Shown piece after piece: positions 1 to 7,552 of a stretch of 29,281 nucleotides of DNA. The DNA is from CAYGFH01 sp964430295 (lineage in GTDB: Bacteria; Patescibacteriota; Microgenomatia; UBA10105; UBA927). The stretch's first letter is position 1. Each line of letters starts with the position of its first letter. Both the position numbers and the translations under genes were made by a program. The DNA lies in NCBI GenBank assembly GCA_964430295.1, contig CAYSEV010000012.1, positions 1 through 29,281 of the forward strand, given 5' to 3'. A model generated the notes under the pieces. That model was given only the letters and a program-made list of their open reading frames with translations, had not been told where the DNA came from and did not search any database.

Positions 1-501
1 CTTCTTCGAACATATCCGAATAAACAGTGGGTTATAGATGCAGGAGCACTTCAAATGATGGATTTATCTAGTATTCCTTCGAAGGCGATTTTAACACCTC
101 ATCATGGCGAGTTTGAATTACTACTACACAAGCAGTCACAATCGGGATATATACAGAATGAAATCTCAGGTCAAACAGAAGATATTGTGTCGGCCTTTGC
201 GAAAAAATATGACTGTATCGTGGTATTAAAAGGGCAACAGGACACAGTTTCTAACGGAAAGGATACTCACGTTGTTGTAGGAGGAAACGCCGGGATGACG
301 AAGGGGGGAACAGGAGATGTATTGGCTGGACTTATCGCAGCGCTTGCTTGCATGAATGATCCGCTCCTATCTGCTATGGCTGGAAGTTTTATAAATAAGA
401 TGGCGGGAGACGAATTATATACAACCGTTGGACCGTTTTTTAATGCAACTGATTTGGCAAACCAAATACCCAAAACCATGAAGCGTATCTACGTAGGGTA
501 G
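1..501 (+). CDS. nnrD: ADP/ATP-dependent NAD(P)H-hydrate dehydratase, 3' part (cut by window edge)
   Basis: This is the C-terminal part of the YjeF_C/NnrD carbohydrate-kinase-like domain, which dehydrates the damaged S-form of NAD(P)HX back to NAD(P)H using ADP or ATP. The frame is open from base 1, giving 166 residues, and continues leftward beyond the window. Family marks are a VIDAGAL strand near the left edge (usually VIDADAL), the LTPHHGEF motif, the GNAGMTKGGTGDVLAG nucleotide-binding and catalytic loop, and a terminal helix region of usual length. An N-terminal epimerase domain (NnrE) could lie outside the window. The next gene is convergent, only 9 bp away. Family assignment is firm; cofactor preference cannot be read from sequence. 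Confidence 0.9.
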   Translation, partial: LLRTYPNKQWVIDAGALQMMDLSSIPSKAILTPHHGEFELLLHKQSQSGYIQNEISGQTEDIVSAFAKKYDCIVVLKGQQDTVSNGKDTHVVVGGNAGMTKGGTGDVLAGLIAALACMNDPLLSAMAGSFINKMAGDELYTTVGPFFNATDLANQIPKTMKRIYVG

Positions 502-510
502 CCTCAGAAG

Positions 511-771
511 TTACCGCTCTAATTTCTCTACGATCTTCGAAAGATTTACAGTCACAATAACAGCAATCACTGTCATAATCACAGCGTAGAGAATAAGCGA
601 AATCAGGCCTGCATTTGGAATAAATGGTTTTATGTACGTCTCTACTACTTCCTGAATAGCGTTATTCCATGCAAGTGCAGCGACAAGTCCAAGTCCGCTT
701 GTTGTAAGCGTAAGCATTTGCTTAAACACAGCCAGTGTAAGTTTTGAATCATCTTGCTTTTTTGATGCCAT
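511..771 (-). CDS. DUF5654-type small membrane protein
   Basis: An 86-residue protein with a short charged N-terminus, a hydrophobic stretch around residues 24-40, a second at about 53-76, and a basic/acidic C-terminal tail. The pattern (LTTSGLGLVAALAWNNAIQ, then an aromatic/proline loop, then a long hydrophobic helix) matches what I recall as DUF5654, common in Patescibacteria and some archaea and of unknown function. It is divergent from the Fic gene. A very good promoter, TTGATA-N17-TATAAT on the minus strand, ends 6 bp before the ATG, so the mRNA is probably leaderless. The family name comes from memory. Confidence 0.8.
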   Translation of the reverse strand: MASKKQDDSKLTLAVFKQMLTLTTSGLGLVAALAWNNAIQEVVETYIKPFIPNAGLISLILYAVIMTVIAVIVTVNLSKIVEKLER

Positions 772-772
772 G

Positions 773-827
773 CGGGTATTATACGGGTATTCTGCGGGAA
801 TATCAACCTCAGATTATCACGGGTATT
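773..827. repeat. Direct repeats CGGGTATT with 11-bp phasing in a divergent promoter region
   Basis: CGGGTATT occurs at 773-780, 784-791 and 820-827, and the variant CGGGAATA at 795-802. The first three copies are spaced exactly 11 bp apart, close to one helical turn, and overlap the -10 and spacer of the DUF5654 promoter. The last copy ends at the Fic start codon. They may be binding sites for a regulator of both genes; that is inference. Confidence 0.5.
778..806 (-). promoter_or_regulatory. Sigma70-like promoter of the DUF5654 gene (leaderless)
   Basis: On the minus strand, TTGATA (plus 801-806) and TATAAT (plus 778-783) are separated by exactly 17 bp. Only 6 bp lie between the -10 box and the ATG at 771, so transcription should begin at or next to the start codon. 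There is no Shine-Dalgarno sequence. Confidence 0.7.
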
Positions 828-1877
828 ATGTATAAACCTACATTCTCCATTACAAATAAAATTTTAAAATATATTGGAATTATAGAAGCGGCAAAAGAAG
901 TTATTGAAAATGCTCCTCTCGTGCCTGCATGGGAAGCTAAATTCCGTGAGGATGCCCTGGTGCGTACTGTTCATCATGGGACACATATTGAGGGAAACGA
1001 ACTCACGATTCATGAGGCAGAAAAAGTATTGGCAGGCGCAAAAATTGTCGGGAGAGAACGGGATATTCAGGAAGTTCTCAATTATAGAAATGTCCTTAAG
1101 TTTATAGAAGAATATGAAAAACAGGAAATCAGTTCTGAAATGATTAAGCATATTCATGAGTTAACAGTACATAGAATATTACCTGATGATGCGGTCGGAG
1201 TGTTTCGTAAAACACAGGTGGTGGTAAAAAACAGCTTAACGGGGGAGATAACATTTAGACCGCCGCCAGCAATAGAAGTTCCGTTTCTTATCACCTCTTT
1301 TTTGCAGTGGTTAAATACGACGACCTCCGAAGAGTTACACGTGGTTTTAAAGGCCGGCATTGCTCATTATGAAACTGTTCGTATCCATCCATTTATAGAT
1401 GGTAATGGGAGAGTAGCCCGCGCTGTGGCTACTATGGTGCTCACGAAAGCAGGATATGATATTAAGCGATTTTTTTCTCTTGAGGAGCATTATGATCGGG
1501 AACCTATTGCCTATTACGAGTCATTGCAACAGGTCGGAAAATTAAATGGAGATATTACCCCATGGCTTGAATATTTTATAGAGGGACTTGCGATTGAATT
1601 GACTCGTATAAAGGAGAAAGTAAAGTCTCTCTCTACTGACTTAAAAATGAAGAAATCATTAGGCGGGCAACAGATGACACTTACAGAACGGCAGATTAAA
1701 ATTGTTGAGTTTATTCAGGAAAACGGATTTTTGCAAAATAAAGCATTTTTTGAATTATTTCCAATGATTTCGGAAGATACAGTGCTTCGAGAATTGAAGG
1801 ACCTGATGAAAAAAGGTATAGTTAAAAAAGAGGGGACGACAAAAGGAGTGAGGTATACGTTAAAAACCAATTCCTAA
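828..1877 (+). CDS. Fic family protein (putative AMP-transferase) with C-terminal winged helix
   Basis: Fic-domain enzymes usually transfer AMP from ATP to a hydroxyl side chain of a target protein. I place the start at the ATG at 828 (349 residues). An in-frame upstream ATG at 744 would overlap the divergent DUF5654 gene and add 28 unconserved residues. The catalytic motif HPFIDGNGRVAR runs from His187 to Arg198 and is complete. The N-terminal inhibitory helix motif, normally [S/T]xxxE[G/N], appears as GTHIEGN (Gly51-Asn57), with the inhibitory Glu55 kept but the leading Ser/Thr replaced by Gly. The last ~70 residues look like a winged helix-turn-helix, as in many Fic-HTH fusions that may bind DNA. 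No antitoxin gene is adjacent. The stop codon TAA overlaps the start of an 8-bp-period repeat array. Confidence 0.9.
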   Translation: MYKPTFSITNKILKYIGIIEAAKEVIENAPLVPAWEAKFREDALVRTVHHGTHIEGNELTIHEAEKVLAGAKIVGRERDIQEVLNYRNVLKFIEEYEKQEISSEMIKHIHELTVHRILPDDAVGVFRKTQVVVKNSLTGEITFRPPPAIEVPFLITSFLQWLNTTTSEELHVVLKAGIAHYETVRIHPFIDGNGRVARAVATMVLTKAGYDIKRFFSLEEHYDREPIAYYESLQQVGKLNGDITPWLEYFIEGLAIELTRIKEKVKSLSTDLKMKKSLGGQQMTLTERQIKIVEFIQENGFLQNKAFFELFPMISEDTVLRELKDLMKKGIVKKEGTTKGVRYTLKTNS

Positions 1878-1963
1878 TAATCCAATAATCCGATAATCCA
1901 ATACATATTTTTGGATTAATTCAATTATTTGATTATTCGTTTATCGTTGCTCGATTGGATTAT
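1876..1963. repeat. 8-bp-period repeat array, inverted arms (AATAATCC family)
   Basis: Three direct units (AATAATCC, AATAATCC, GATAATCC) occupy 1876-1899. The right part, about 1911-1963, carries the opposite orientation (TTGGATTA and diverged GATTAT-type units) with the same 8-bp spacing. The array starts inside the Fic stop codon and fills nearly the whole gap to the next gene. A second array of this family lies at 15857-15930. Confidence 0.75.
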
Positions 1964-1969
1964 CTAACT

Positions 1970-2149
1970 ATGGATAGCGCTGGAATCACATATGCTTTTT
2001 TAATTATTCCGTCATTTTTTGCGCTCATTGTGGTTATTCAGGGGTTGGAAAAAATTACCAAACATGAATCGGAAGGATATGTCGCTCTTGGGTTTGGCAT
2101 AGTCTTTTTTGCTCTTATCATCGCTGCGTATTTTCTCTTCATCAGATGA
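1970..2149 (+). CDS. Small two-helix membrane protein upstream of DNA ligase
   Basis: A 59-residue protein starting at the ATG at 1970. An in-frame TTG at 1955 is possible but its codons fall in the repeat array. Hydrophobic helices span about residues 5-22 and 37-57, joined by a short charged loop (LEKITKHESEG). I do not recognise a family. Its stop overlaps the ligase start as ATGA at 2146-2149, so the two genes are probably translationally coupled. No function can be given. Confidence 0.6.
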   Translation: MDSAGITYAFLIIPSFFALIVVIQGLEKITKHESEGYVALGFGIVFFALIIAAYFLFIR

Positions 2150-3897
2150 AATTCTCCAAGCTCGCCTCATACATGAAGTCTATTGAAGAAACCTCTTCTC
2201 GGACTGATATGACCGTGCTTTTGTCAAACGTATTTGCTGAGGCTGATGCTGATGAAATTGGAAATTTGTGCTACTTACTTCAGGGTAGAGTCGCCCCACA
2301 ATATGAATCAGTAGAATTTGGCATTGCAGATAAGATGATGATTCGTGCAGTTGCAAAAGGCTATGAGATTGATGCTGAGGATGTGGTGCGGTCTTTTAAA
2401 AAGATAGGGGATTTAGGCACAGCTGCTCAGGAGTTGGTACAATTCAAGCATTCAATTTCTCATAATCTAAAACCGTATACGGTTTTAGAAGTTTTTGAAC
2501 TCCTACGGAAACTCGCTGACACCAGTGGCGAGGGCTCTCAAGATGAGAAAATACAAATTCTTTCTCAACTTATCCAATCGGTCGATCCACTGTCTGCTCG
2601 ATACATTGTCCGCATTCCGTTAGATAAACTTCGCTTAGGGTTTTCTGATATGACAATGCTTGATGCCTGTTCGTGGATGTTGACTGGCGATAAATCGCAT
2701 CGCAGTGAACTTGAACGAGCATTTAATGTACGACCCGATATAGGGTATATCGCAACGGCAATAAAACAGCATGGTATCAACGGTATCTCACGTATACACG
2801 CACGTGTAGGGGCACCCATTCTTTCAGCTTTATGTCAACGAATTCCAACTGCTGATGAAATGATTGAAAAAATGGGTGAAGTTGCGGTTGAGCCTAAATA
2901 TGATGGAGTAAGGGTTCAAATACATTATAAGAAGTCAAACGTTGAAAGTAAAAAATCAGAGGTGCGTACGTATTCAAGAAATTTGGAAAATACTACGGCA
3001 ATGTATCCTGAGCTTGAATCAATAGGCAGAGAATTGAATGCCGATGATGCGATTTTAGACTGCGAAGCAGTAGGAATTGACATGGAGAGCGGCAAACTAG
3101 CCACATTTCAAGAAACGATGACGCGTAAGCGCAAACATGACATAAAAGAAACGTCAAAACGTATGCCACTTCGATTTTTTGTATTTGATATTCTCTACAA
3201 AAATGGGCAGGACCTACTTAGTACGCCACTCCGAGACAGGAAAAAAATTCTAGAAGAAACACTCGCTCCCAAAATATTGCTGTCTCAGTCTCCCTTTATA
3301 CGTACGAGAGATGCTCAAACGCTTCGTGAGTACCACGATGAACAATTAAAAAAAGGCCTTGAAGGGGTTGTTATTAAAAAATGGGATAGTGGCTATGAAC
3401 CTGGACGTAAAAATTATGCCTGGGTAAAATTTAAGGAAGAAGAAGGAAAAGCCGGTAAATTGACCGATACGATAGATGCCGTCATCATGGGATATTCCAG
3501 AGGGGAAGGGAAACGCTCAGGATTTGGAATCGGTATGTTTCTTGTAGGCGTGAGGCGCGCAGATACCATCGTAACCGTAACAAAAATAGGTACAGGCGTG
3601 ACAGATGACATGTGGAAAACACTGAATATGTCACTCGAATCAATTAAAGTGAAAGATAAACCAAAAGAATATGCAGATGTGAATAAGCAATTTACACCTG
3701 ATGTGTGGGTTCACCCTCAGATTGTCGTGGAAATAGCTGGAGATGATTTAACAAAATCTTCCACACATGGAGCCGGAATAGCTGTGAGGTTTCCTCGATT
3801 GGTACGTATACGAACGGATAAATCACCACAACAGGCGACCACAGTAGAAGAACTTCAGACAATGTTTACAGGGCAAAAACAATCATCAGTAATCTGA
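2146..3897 (+). CDS. lig: ATP-dependent DNA ligase, archaeal/eukaryal type
   Basis: Seals nicks in duplex DNA through a lysyl-AMP intermediate. At 583 residues it has the size and order of archaeal ligases: N-terminal DNA-binding domain (about 1-215), adenylation domain (about 225-425) and OB-fold (about 430-575). Motif I is KYDG with catalytic Lys251. Later motifs are LDCEAVG (III), RFFVFDILY (IIIa), EGVVIKK (IV) and AWVKFK (V). Most bacteria rely on NAD-dependent LigA, so an archaeal-type enzyme is a lineage clue; whether LigA is also present is not visible here. Right after motif I, where relatives have a short beta-turn, residues ~262-273 (KKSNVESKKSEV) are encoded by a 7-bp-period DNA repeat, apparently an in-frame insertion. 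The start is set by the ATGA overlap with the preceding gene. Confidence 0.95.
   Translation: MKFSKLASYMKSIEETSSRTDMTVLLSNVFAEADADEIGNLCYLLQGRVAPQYESVEFGIADKMMIRAVAKGYEIDAEDVVRSFKKIGDLGTAAQELVQFKHSISHNLKPYTVLEVFELLRKLADTSGEGSQDEKIQILSQLIQSVDPLSARYIVRIPLDKLRLGFSDMTMLDACSWMLTGDKSHRSELERAFNVRPDIGYIATAIKQHGINGISRIHARVGAPILSALCQRIPTADEMIEKMGEVAVEPKYDGVRVQIHYKKSNVESKKSEVRTYSRNLENTTAMYPELESIGRELNADDAILDCEAVGIDMESGKLATFQETMTRKRKHDIKETSKRMPLRFFVFDILYKNGQDLLSTPLRDRKKILEETLAPKILLSQSPFIRTRDAQTLREYHDEQLKKGLEGVVIKKWDSGYEPGRKNYAWVKFKEEEGKAGKLTDTIDAVIMGYSRGEGKRSGFGIGMFLVGVRRADTIVTVTKIGTGVTDDMWKTLNMSLESIKVKDKPKEYADVNKQFTPDVWVHPQIVVEIAGDDLTKSSTHGAGIAVRFPRLVRIRTDKSPQQATTVEELQTMFTGQKQSSVI
2929..2963 (+). repeat. 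7-bp-period repeat inside the ligase gene
   Basis: Five consecutive heptamers, four ending in GT (AAGAAGT, CAAACGT, TGAAAGT and CAGAGGT, with AAAAAAT between the last two), are translated in frame as a Lys/Ser/Glu-rich loop just after catalytic motif I. The unit pattern matches arrays at 25203, 25825, 26675 and 28178. Confidence 0.65.
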
Positions 3898-3900
3898 TTT

Positions 3901-3930
3901 TAGACGTTTACGTATAAAATCCTGTATAAT
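3901..3930 (+). promoter_or_regulatory. Promoter of the glycosyltransferase-hydrolase pair
   Basis: A perfect TATAAT at 3925-3930 with a weak -35 (TAGACG at 3901-3906, 18-bp spacer). The ATG at 3941 is only 10 bp beyond the -10 box, so the leader is at most a few bases, and no Shine-Dalgarno is present. Confidence 0.6.
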
Positions 3931-3940
3931 ATGGTCACGT

Positions 3941-4765
3941 ATGAAAGCTCCAAAGTTTTCAATCATCATCCCTGCATTGAATGAGGAAAAATTTCTTCCA
4001 AATTTACTTACATCATTGTCTACTCAAACAAATACAAATTTTGAAGTGATTGTTGTGGATGGAAAATCAAAAGATGCAACACTTACTGTTGCAGCATCAT
4101 TTGTTCACAAGTTGCCATCTCTTACAACAATAATCAGCGAAAAACGCAGCCTTCCTGTTCAACGCAATCTTGGTGCTTCTAAAGCAAAAGGGGAATGGCT
4201 TCTTTTTATAGATGCTGACAGCATAATACTGCCATATTGTTTGTCACAAGTGGATGCATATATAAAAAAAGAATCACCAACTTTTTTTACTTCATGGTGT
4301 ACGCCTGATTCTACTGAAATAGGAGATGCACTTCTTGTACTATTTTGGAATCTTGTACTTGAAAGTTCTATTCGGTTAAAACGACAACTTGCTCCAGGAC
4401 CGTTAACAGTTATTCGTAAGGATGTATTTTTTGCAGTTGGTGGGTATGATACGAAGCATGATTTTAATGAAGATGTTGATTTGAGTCTGCGATTGTATAA
4501 ACAGGGTATAACCTTATCGATGCTTCGGGAGACTGTCTATATAGTTTCGCTGCGTAGACTTCGAGCACAAGGTAAATTGAAGGTGGCACAACAGTACGTT
4601 CAGGCAAGTCTACCCGTATTATTTTTCCGAAAATCATTAAGCAAAATGCCTGGATATATTATGGGAGGGCATTTATATGATAAAAAGAAAAAACAATTAA
4701 AAACACTTGAATTAAAACATATAAATAAAAAACTTCAGGCCCTCTTAAAAGATCTCTTTCGATGA
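3941..4765 (+). CDS. Glycosyltransferase family 2 (GT-A fold)
   Basis: A 274-residue GT2-type transferase. The N-terminus has the nucleotide-binding pattern FSIIIPALNEEKFL followed by FEVIVVDGKSKDAT. The metal-binding DxD motif is Asp91-Ala-Asp93 in LLFIDADS, and the acceptor/catalytic region has FNEDVDLSLRL with Glu177-Asp178. No membrane helix is obvious apart from a hydrophobic patch near residues 130-140, so the enzyme is probably cytosolic or peripheral. Sugar donor and acceptor are unknown. It overlaps the following alpha/beta hydrolase by an ATGA at 4762-4765, indicating co-translation and possibly a shared lipid or envelope pathway. Confidence 0.9.
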   Translation: MKAPKFSIIIPALNEEKFLPNLLTSLSTQTNTNFEVIVVDGKSKDATLTVAASFVHKLPSLTTIISEKRSLPVQRNLGASKAKGEWLLFIDADSIILPYCLSQVDAYIKKESPTFFTSWCTPDSTEIGDALLVLFWNLVLESSIRLKRQLAPGPLTVIRKDVFFAVGGYDTKHDFNEDVDLSLRLYKQGITLSMLRETVYIVSLRRLRAQGKLKVAQQYVQASLPVLFFRKSLSKMPGYIMGGHLYDKKKKQLKTLELKHINKKLQALLKDLFR

Positions 4766-5514
4766 TTGATTCTGTATTTAAAAGTACTTGTATTCCGGGA
4801 CAATCAGTGCGATACCGTATTATTGGTAGCGGAAGAAAAATACTATTTTTACATGGTACATGGGTCGACCCATTCATATTCGAAGAATTACTACTTGGCC
4901 TATCAAAAAAATATGCGATCCTTATCCCTGATATCCCTCCATTTGGAAAATCCCGATCGCGGTTCGTATTATCTCTTCCACAGTATGCACACCTGTTTGA
5001 TGAATTATTACGAGATATACACTGGCAAAATGTAACTGCCATAGGGCATTCGTTTGGTGGTGGAATAGCTTTATATATGGCTGCAAGTAGTACCCATGTA
5101 TCGAGGGTAATAGGCTGTAATCCGATTGGAATTGCATTTCAACAATCTGATATTGTGAAAAAATATCCTACGATGGTGTATAGCGCAATTTCACGACTCG
5201 CAAAGGAAAAAGATACAGTAATTTTAAAAAAATTGTTGCTTGATGTAGGATGTGTATTAGTACGAAATCCACTGCGACCTATTATTCAGACCATAACGCA
5301 ATGTCTATGTAATGATGAACAGATACTGTCAAATATACCCATACCGGTACATATCATCTGGGCGAAGCAAGATGAATTACTGCCTCCTTCGTATATCAAA
5401 CAGTTATCTGAGCGGATTAAACATGCTCAGATTACGTATATTAACGGTCACCATAATTGGTGTTTAGTGAATCAATCATTGGCGCTGCGAATCCTTTGTA
5501 CCCTCCTTGGGTAA
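4762..5514 (+). CDS. Alpha/beta hydrolase
   Basis: A 250-residue alpha/beta-hydrolase-fold enzyme of unknown substrate. The oxyanion-hole motif LHGTW is at residues 30-34, the nucleophile elbow GHSFGG puts the serine at 97, the acid is Asp204 (WAKQDELLPP) and the base is His230 or His231 (NGHHNW). The set is complete, so the protein should be active. No signal peptide is seen. It is coupled to the upstream glycosyltransferase by a 4-bp overlap. Esterase, lipase or C-C hydrolase activity cannot be separated by reading alone. Confidence 0.88.
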   Translation: MIDSVFKSTCIPGQSVRYRIIGSGRKILFLHGTWVDPFIFEELLLGLSKKYAILIPDIPPFGKSRSRFVLSLPQYAHLFDELLRDIHWQNVTAIGHSFGGGIALYMAASSTHVSRVIGCNPIGIAFQQSDIVKKYPTMVYSAISRLAKEKDTVILKKLLLDVGCVLVRNPLRPIIQTITQCLCNDEQILSNIPIPVHIIWAKQDELLPPSYIKQLSERIKHAQITYINGHHNWCLVNQSLALRILCTLLG

Positions 5515-5547
5515 AGCCACCAATCGTCTGAATCCGTGTAAGGGGTA

Positions 5548-5577
5548 TTGACAGTATTTTTTCAGGCGTGATACGGT
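5548..5577 (+). promoter_or_regulatory. Promoter for the DUF4870 gene
   Basis: A perfect TTGACA at 5548-5553, an 18-bp spacer and TACGGT at 5572-5577 (fits TAnnnT). Transcription would start near 5584, about 145 bases before the next start codon. Confidence 0.5.
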
Positions 5578-5583
5578 GGATAT

Positions 5584-5729
5584 GGAGTGAGAATTATGCC
5601 CTCCTAATCTTTCTTCTCGCCGTATCTACTATTCGTAGCGCGGCTTGAAGAGCGATTCATGGGGGACGTAAGAGTCTCTAATACTCGCAAACGCTCGTAA
5701 AGAGCTTCTAAAGGAGGTGAATAATAACT
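5584..5729 (+). promoter_or_regulatory. Long 5' leader of the DUF4870 gene with a possible SD-sequestering pair
   Basis: The leader has a strong Shine-Dalgarno, AAGGAGG at 5711-5717. It also has a complementary CCTCCT at 5600-5605 that could pair with it over 6 bp, and a GCTC/GAGC mini-hairpin just upstream of the SD. Leaders this long are exceptional in this window. I recognise no known riboswitch and no tRNA here. Confidence 0.3.
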
Positions 5730-6059
5730 ATGGCAGAAGCGAAAGGAAATGAAAATTTGATGGCGGCAGCATCCTATTTACTCGGATTTATCACCGGTGT
5801 GATTTTTCTTCTGGTGGAAAAACAGAGTAAATTTGTGCGATTTCACGCGATGCAATCAACCGTTTTGTTTGGTGGCATTTTTGTGATCAATATCGCGCTT
5901 GGATTTATTCCGATTTTAGGATGGTTAGCAGGTCTACTTCTTTCTCTTGCATCTTTTATCCTGTGGATTGTATGTATGTGGAAAGCATTCCAGGGTGAAA
6001 TGTATAAAGCTCCATTTGTAGGAGATATTGCAGAGAAACAATTGGCAAAACTGAAGTAG
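5730..6059 (+). CDS. DUF4870 (Tic20-like) membrane protein
   Basis: A 109-residue integral membrane protein with hydrophobic helices at about residues 10-28, 44-62 and 64-88. The family pattern is clear: an N-terminal AASYLLGFITGVIFLLVEK, then FVRFHAMQSTVLFG, then a terminal helix pair and WKAFQGEMYKAPFVGDIAEK. These proteins are widespread in bacteria and their function is unknown. The start is fixed by an excellent SD (AAGGAGG, 12 bp before ATG). It stands alone behind its own promoter and unusually long leader. Confidence 0.85.
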   Translation: MAEAKGNENLMAAASYLLGFITGVIFLLVEKQSKFVRFHAMQSTVLFGGIFVINIALGFIPILGWLAGLLLSLASFILWIVCMWKAFQGEMYKAPFVGDIAEKQLAKLK

Positions 6060-6065
6060 TAACAC

Positions 6066-6118
6066 ACACGTGATAGAACCATGATATAGAGAGTACTCAT
6101 CATGCGTCTGTCACGTGT
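6066..6118. repeat. Inverted repeat around CACGTG between DUF4870 and pth
   Basis: ACACGTGATAG (6066-6076) and CTGTCACGTGT (6108-6118) pair at 10 of 11 positions with a 31-base loop. No T-run follows, so it is not a convincing intrinsic terminator; an operator or mRNA hairpin is possible. Confidence 0.4.
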
Positions 6119-6188
6119 TGTCGTGTTTGGGTGTATTGTCATAGAGTCATATGAATATGGTACTATTGGATTGAAAGGACGGTTTCTT

Positions 6189-6779
6189 ATGAAAATGATT
6201 GTAGGTCTTGGAAACCCGGGTGTTGATTACGAGGATACAAGGCATAATATTGGATTTATGGTTATTGATAAACTTGCTCGAGAAATTGGTCGAGATACAC
6301 TTGCATGGACAGAGGATATGAAGCGTATGGCATATGTCGCAAAGGTTGGGGATGTGTTATTGGTAAAGCCCGTGACGTTTATGAATAACTCTGGAGAAGC
6401 CGTTAAGAAATTAGTTGAGTTTTATAAAATAGAACCATCAGACATTTGGGTTATACACGATGATTTAGATCTGCCTATGGGAAAAATCCGTATTCGGGAA
6501 CGAGGAGGTACGGCAGGTCATAACGGCGTTGAATCAATTATGAACCATTTAGGTACAGATAAGTTCCTCCGCTTCCGATTAGGGATAGGTAGAGGAAAAG
6601 AGGATCTTAAAAAGGGTACAGATCAGAATATGGGACACAGGAACGTTATTACATTTGTACTCTCTCGGTTTACACAATCAGAAGCAGGTGATCTCAAAAA
6701 ACTCATCAAGCATGCAGTTGAGGCGATTCGAATGACACTAGTTGATGGAGTGGATAAGACAATGAATCGATTTAACTAG
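6189..6779 (+). CDS. pth: Peptidyl-tRNA hydrolase
   Basis: Releases peptides from peptidyl-tRNA that has dropped off the ribosome. The 196-residue protein begins at the ATG at 6189, preceded by GAAAGGACGG. An in-frame ATG at 6102 would add 29 unconserved residues. Family motifs are present: GLGNPG near the N-terminus, DTRHNIGF with catalytic His19, the FMNNSG motif, VIHDDLDLPMG with the supporting Asp, and RGGTAGHNG. C-terminally there is an insertion (EDLKKGTDQNMGHRN) relative to the E. coli enzyme. A small hypothetical gene follows after 2 bp and is probably co-transcribed. Confidence 0.95.
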   Translation: MKMIVGLGNPGVDYEDTRHNIGFMVIDKLAREIGRDTLAWTEDMKRMAYVAKVGDVLLVKPVTFMNNSGEAVKKLVEFYKIEPSDIWVIHDDLDLPMGKIRIRERGGTAGHNGVESIMNHLGTDKFLRFRLGIGRGKEDLKKGTDQNMGHRNVITFVLSRFTQSEAGDLKKLIKHAVEAIRMTLVDGVDKTMNRFN

Positions 6780-6781
6780 GT

Positions 6782-7066
6782 ATGTCAACAAAAAAATCAT
6801 CAGATATGCAGAGTATCGGTCAGATACTTCTTAAGTTTAACCCGGTAGAAGATAAATATATATCTCGTGAGTTTCAATCATATGGTATATATTTGGCAGA
6901 ACAACTTGGGGATTATACCCATAAATCTCTATACATACGCTTGGCAAAAACGGTTCCTCGAGCTATCCTGGAAAAAGCCATGACGTTTGTGAAAGATGCA
7001 AATGCAAACAGTAAACCTAAACTTTTTATGTGGAAAATGAAAAAGTTGAAAAACGGAGAAGAGTGA
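6782..7066 (+). CDS. Hypothetical protein coupled to pth
   Basis: A 94-residue soluble, basic protein with no family I can name with confidence. The central part (about residues 30-75, SYGIYLAEQLGDYTHKSLYIRLAKTVP and after) reads as amphipathic helices, followed by an aromatic/basic tail (KLFMWKMKKLKNG). It starts 2 bp after the pth stop, so translation is probably coupled. A link to tRNA or translation would be guesswork from position only. Confidence 0.65.
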   Translation: MSTKKSSDMQSIGQILLKFNPVEDKYISREFQSYGIYLAEQLGDYTHKSLYIRLAKTVPRAILEKAMTFVKDANANSKPKLFMWKMKKLKNGEE

Positions 7067-7075
7067 CAGTACTAT
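7046..7075 (+). promoter_or_regulatory. Possible leaderless promoter for the 155-residue membrane protein
   Basis: TTGAAA (7046-7051), an 18-bp spacer and TACTAT (7070-7075). The box ends 6 bp before the ATG at 7082. The -35 lies inside the end of the previous gene. This may be fortuitous in AT-rich sequence. Confidence 0.4.
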
Positions 7076-7081
7076 ATACAT

Positions 7082-7549
7082 ATGGATCTTCAACATATAC
7101 AGGAGATTATAAAAAGAAAGCCAACTGTTTTTATCGTCGTATCTGTTGTATATCTTTTGATTACCGCCATCCTTAAATGGACTATCCATCCAAATATCGA
7201 TACGATACTCTATATAATTGGTGGGATATTAGGAGTCTTTTTCTTGGATATTGCTGAAATATTTTTCGATTTAAATCCTTCGCCTTTTCGTGGCATGTTA
7301 TTTTTCTTCTCGTTTATTGCCGTTTGTTTTTTTATCGTAACGTCTTCAGGAAGTGCGTTGGCCAGCGGATTAGTATTAAGCCTTTATCTGACGATGTTGC
7401 TATGGCAAATAGGACAATGGAGGCTGAGTGGTGACCTTTCTAGTTGGTATAGCATGATTGCTGTGCCAGTAGACCGAAAAACTCAAAAACAAATTCTCAT
7501 TGGCCTCTGTATTTGCTTTGGGTTACTATCATTTTTATTTATCAGATAA
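7082..7549 (+). CDS. Hypothetical polytopic membrane protein
   Basis: A 155-residue protein with four or five predicted membrane helices, roughly at residues 17-34, 41-62, 72-90, 92-110 and 136-153. There are no conserved catalytic-looking residues and I do not recognise a family. It sits between the 94-residue gene and the HEPN-type gene, with a 3-bp gap to the latter, so it may belong to the same transcript. A role as a partner of the HEPN protein is possible but unsupported. Confidence 0.6.
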   Translation: MDLQHIQEIIKRKPTVFIVVSVVYLLITAILKWTIHPNIDTILYIIGGILGVFFLDIAEIFFDLNPSPFRGMLFFFSFIAVCFFIVTSSGSALASGLVLSLYLTMLLWQIGQWRLSGDLSSWYSMIAVPVDRKTQKQILIGLCICFGLLSFLFIR

Positions 7550-7552
7550 CAC

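Noticed and set aside
744..827. Extended N-terminus for the Fic gene from ATG 744
   Set aside because: It overlaps the divergent DUF5654 gene and its promoter, and the added 28 residues look non-coding. The ATG at 828 starts directly before family-like sequence.
5584..5729. tRNA or known riboswitch in the DUF4870 leader
   Set aside because: No TTC-A/G-A T-loop, no cloverleaf and no riboswitch consensus I know could be found.
6102..6188. Extended N-terminus for peptidyl-tRNA hydrolase
   Set aside because: Pth begins with the IVGLGNPG strand at its N-terminus. The upstream part covers an inverted repeat and the SD GAAAGGACGG.
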